Source: Streptomyces antibioticus (lineage in GTDB: Bacteria > Actinomycetota > Actinomycetes > Streptomycetales > Streptomycetaceae). Taken from it: a stretch of DNA of 64,000 nucleotides. The notes under the pieces are model-generated. The model made no database searches. It saw nothing but the letters and a program-made list of their open reading frames with translations, and was not told the DNA's origin. Shown piece after piece: positions 62,164 to 64,000 of this stretch. The stretch's first letter is position 1. Each line of letters opens with the position of its first letter. The stretch covers positions 526,624-590,623 of the forward strand of contig NZ_KQ948427.1 in the NCBI RefSeq assembly GCF_001514065.1. The letters run 5' to 3'. The translations under genes and the position numbers were made by a program.

Positions 62164-63737
62164 AGCCAGACGGCGACGTCCTTCGGAAGGCGTCCGGCGG
62201 AGTCCAACGGGCCGCTGGCGAGGAGAAGCGCGCTGTGCGCGGGCAGTTCGGCCGGGGTGTCGGCGAGGTTCACCACGCACAGCACGCCCTCCGCGCGGGC
62301 GAAGGCGAGCACGCCGTCCGGCGCGGGCAGCCAGGTGAGCGGGCCCTCGCCGAACTCCGGCCGGAGCCGGATCGCCTCGCGGTACAGGGTGAGCATCGAG
62401 CCGGGGTCAGCGGCCTGAAGGTCGGCCGCGTAGCCGGCCCAGCCGTCCGGCTGCGGCAGCCAGGGCTCGCCCCCGAACCCGGCATGGGGCGCCTCGGCCG
62501 CCCACGGCAGCGGCACCCGGCACCCGTCCCGCCCCGGGTCGGAACCGCCGGACCGGAAGTGCATCGGGTCCTCGATCCGGTCACGGGGGATGTCCGCCTC
62601 GGGCAGCCCCAGCTCCTCGCCCTGGTAGACGTAGACGGTGCCGGGCAGGGCCAGCGACAGCAGGGCGGCCGCGCGGGCCCGCCGGGTGCCGAGGGCGACG
62701 TCGGTCGGGGTGCCGAAGGCCTTGGTGGCGAAGTCGAAGCCGGTGTCGGTGCGGCCGTAGCGGGTGACCGTACGGGTCACGTCGTGGTTGCACAGCACCC
62801 AGGTGGCGGGGGCGCCGACCGGGGCGTGCTCGGCGAGGGTCGTGTCGATCGAGGTGCGCAGGCGCTCGGCGTCCCAGGGGCAGGACAGGAAGGAGAAGTT
62901 GAAGGCGGTGTGCAGTTCGTCGGGGCGCAGATAGCGGGCGAAGCGTTCGGTGTCCGGGAGCCAGACCTCGCCGACGAAGACGCCGTCGTACTCGTCGGCG
63001 ACGGCTCGCCAGGAACGGTAGATGTCGTGGAGTTCGTCGCGGTCCACGAACGGGTGCGGATCGGGCCGGTCGGCGAGGGAGGGCAGTGCGGGGTCCTTGG
63101 CGAGCAGGGCCGCCGAGTCGATGCGGACGCCCGCCACCCCCCTCTCGAACCAGAAGCGCAGGATGTCCTCGTGCTCCTGACGGACGGCCGGGTGGCCCCA
63201 GTTGAGGTCCGGCTGCTCCGGGGTGAACAGGTGCAGGTACCAGTCGCCGTCGGGCAGCCGGGTCCAGACGGGCTCGGTGGACCCGACGAACTGCGACGGC
63301 CAGTCGTTGGGCGGGAGTTCACCGTCCGCACCACGTCCGCGCCGGAAGTGGAACAGCTCGCGCTCGGGGCTGCCGGGCCCGGCGGCGAGGGCGGCCCGGA
63401 ACCAGGGGTGCTGGTCGGAGACGTGGTTCGGCACGATGTCGACGAGGGTCCTGATGCCGAGTTCCCGGGCTTCCGCGATCAGCTTCTCGGCCTCGGCGAG
63501 GGTGCCGAAGGCCGGGTCGATCGCGCGGTAGTCGGCGACGTCGTAGCCGCCGTCCTTCAGGGGTGAGAGGTACCAGGGGGTGAACCAGAGCGCGTCCACC
63601 CCGAGTTCGGCGAGGTACGGCAGCCGGGCGCGTACACCGGCGAGGTCGCCGGTGCCGTCCGCGTCGCCGTCGGCGAAGCTGCGGACGTAGACCTGGTAGA
63701 TGACGGCGGAGCGCCACCACTCCGTGGGCTGTCCCAC
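62154..63737 (-). CDS. GH13 alpha-glucosidase
   Basis: 527 residues, intracellular (no signal). The four GH13 motifs are present: DIVPNHVSD (region I), GVRIDSAAL with nucleophile Asp207, FVGEVWLP with acid/base Glu257, and LCNHDV with Asp319. This fits an oligo-alpha-glucosidase that finishes the maltose or isomaltose-like products of secreted enzymes. Start is GTG 63737 with AAGGGAA nine bases upstream. Next to it is an ABC sugar permease on the same strand. A LacI-type regulator usually controls such operons and may lie outside the window. Confidence 0.92.
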   Translation of the reverse strand: MGQPTEWWRSAVIYQVYVRSFADGDADGTGDLAGVRARLPYLAELGVDALWFTPWYLSPLKDGGYDVADYRAIDPAFGTLAEAEKLIAEARELGIRTLVDIVPNHVSDQHPWFRAALAAGPGSPERELFHFRRGRGADGELPPNDWPSQFVGSTEPVWTRLPDGDWYLHLFTPEQPDLNWGHPAVRQEHEDILRFWFERGVAGVRIDSAALLAKDPALPSLADRPDPHPFVDRDELHDIYRSWRAVADEYDGVFVGEVWLPDTERFARYLRPDELHTAFNFSFLSCPWDAERLRTSIDTTLAEHAPVGAPATWVLCNHDVTRTVTRYGRTDTGFDFATKAFGTPTDVALGTRRARAAALLSLALPGTVYVYQGEELGLPEADIPRDRIEDPMHFRSGGSDPGRDGCRVPLPWAAEAPHAGFGGEPWLPQPDGWAGYAADLQAADPGSMLTLYREAIRLRPEFGEGPLTWLPAPDGVLAFARAEGVLCVVNLADTPAELPAHSALLLASGPLDSAGRLPKDVAVWLRA

Positions 63738-63770
63738 TGGGGGTTCCCTTCTGTAGGCGTACGGGCGGTG

Positions 63771-64000
63771 TCAGCCCTTCGTGCTGCCCGCGCTGATCCC
63801 GGCGATGATGTGCCGCTGGAAGACCAGGAACAGGGCGACCATCGGGATGCTGGCGATGACCATCGCGGCGATGAGCACGGTGAGTTGGATGTTCTGCGAC
63901 AGCTGGACGAGGGCCACGCTGATGGGCTGCTTGTCGGTGTCGGAGAAGACCATCAGCGGCCAGAGGAAGTCCTGCCACACGGCGACCAGCGCGAAGATCG
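63771..64000 (-). CDS. Carbohydrate ABC transporter permease (MalG type), 5' end outside window
   Basis: The C-terminal 75 or so residues of a MalG-type permease are visible on the minus strand: IFALVAVWQDFLWPLMVFSD, QLTVLIAAMVIASIPMVALF and the classic terminus FQRHIIAGISAGSTKG. It ends 33 bp before the GH13 start, so the two are in one operon for alpha-glucoside uptake and splitting. Start and N-terminus lie right of position 64000. Confidence 0.93.
   Translation of the reverse strand, partial: IFALVAVWQDFLWPLMVFSDTDKQPISVALVQLSQNIQLTVLIAAMVIASIPMVALFLVFQRHIIAGISAGSTKG

Overview
The window is chromosomal DNA of a Streptomyces-type actinomycete. It is very GC-rich, with strong third-position GC bias and long spurious antisense frames. 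It uses GTG and TTG starts, and it carries actinomycete hallmarks: an SsgA-like sporulation protein, a WhiB-like protein, a small two-domain laccase, a PcaV-type MarR regulator and a mycothiol-type DinB protein. From memory, several genes (laccase, LacI regulator, DDAH, DNA ligase, pcaV-pcaHGBL, ssgD) resemble the S. coelicolor SCO6697-SCO6722 neighbourhood, partly rearranged.

Layout. 1-4.5 kb: acyl-CoA dehydrogenase (cut by the window edge), CaiB-type CoA transferase, a frameshifted saccharopine-dehydrogenase-like gene and a DinB-type gene. 4.6-9.5 kb: endonuclease V with an extra C-terminal domain, a Rho-N-like basic protein, a secreted beta-propeller, an SsgA-like protein, a PEP-mutase-like enzyme and a GPP34 protein. 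9.5-14.5 kb: an ABC-F ATPase behind a structured leader, dimethylarginine dimethylaminohydrolase, an acyl-ACP desaturase behind a triple operator, and an unknown protein. 14.5-20.6 kb: the most unusual region, described below. 20.7-26.8 kb: a cytoplasmic six-hairpin glycosidase-like protein, WhiB-like and glyoxalase-like proteins, a LacI regulator and a Tat-exported laccase. 27-31.7 kb: two very large secreted proteins (ThuA plus sugar-dehydrogenase propeller; cupredoxin, Ig-like repeats and a DUF1080 lectin-like domain), translationally coupled. 31.7-36.8 kb: a LigD-type polymerase divergent from an ATP-dependent ligase, a zinc alcohol dehydrogenase, a DUF3048 lipoprotein and PcaV. 37-40.8 kb: pcaH-pcaG-pcaB-pcaL, the protocatechuate branch of the beta-ketoadipate pathway. 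40.8-53.5 kb: an SDR, a broken ATPase-type regulator, a DUF2510 protein, a TetR regulator with a five-fold operator array, PAP2 and DMT membrane proteins, a Tat phospholipase C, a membrane protein and a MocR regulator. 53.5-60 kb: a DJ-1/PfpI protein, vanA, a 56-residue protein, vanB, and a complete ABC importer of the nitrate/sulfonate/taurine type. 60-64 kb: a secreted GH87-like glucanase, a GH13 glucosidase and the end of a sugar ABC permease.

Metabolic theme. VanAB would demethylate vanillate to protocatechuate, which PcaHGBL would open and carry to 3-oxoadipate. The laccase and the large secreted proteins fit life on plant residues.

The standout is a four-gene cassette at 14.7-20.4 kb. 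It pairs a DUF2201-like metallopeptidase/VWA protein and a double-AAA MoxR-like ATPase on one strand with a leucine-rich-repeat protein and a zinc-ribbon SDR lacking its catalytic tyrosine on the other. The cassette is bracketed by three small tRNA genes (Trp-CCA, Asp-GTC, Cys-GCA) that share one unusual body and lack an encoded CCA. I know of no described function for this combination. A second recurring oddity is short tandem duplication of DNA around stop codons, seen at five gene ends.
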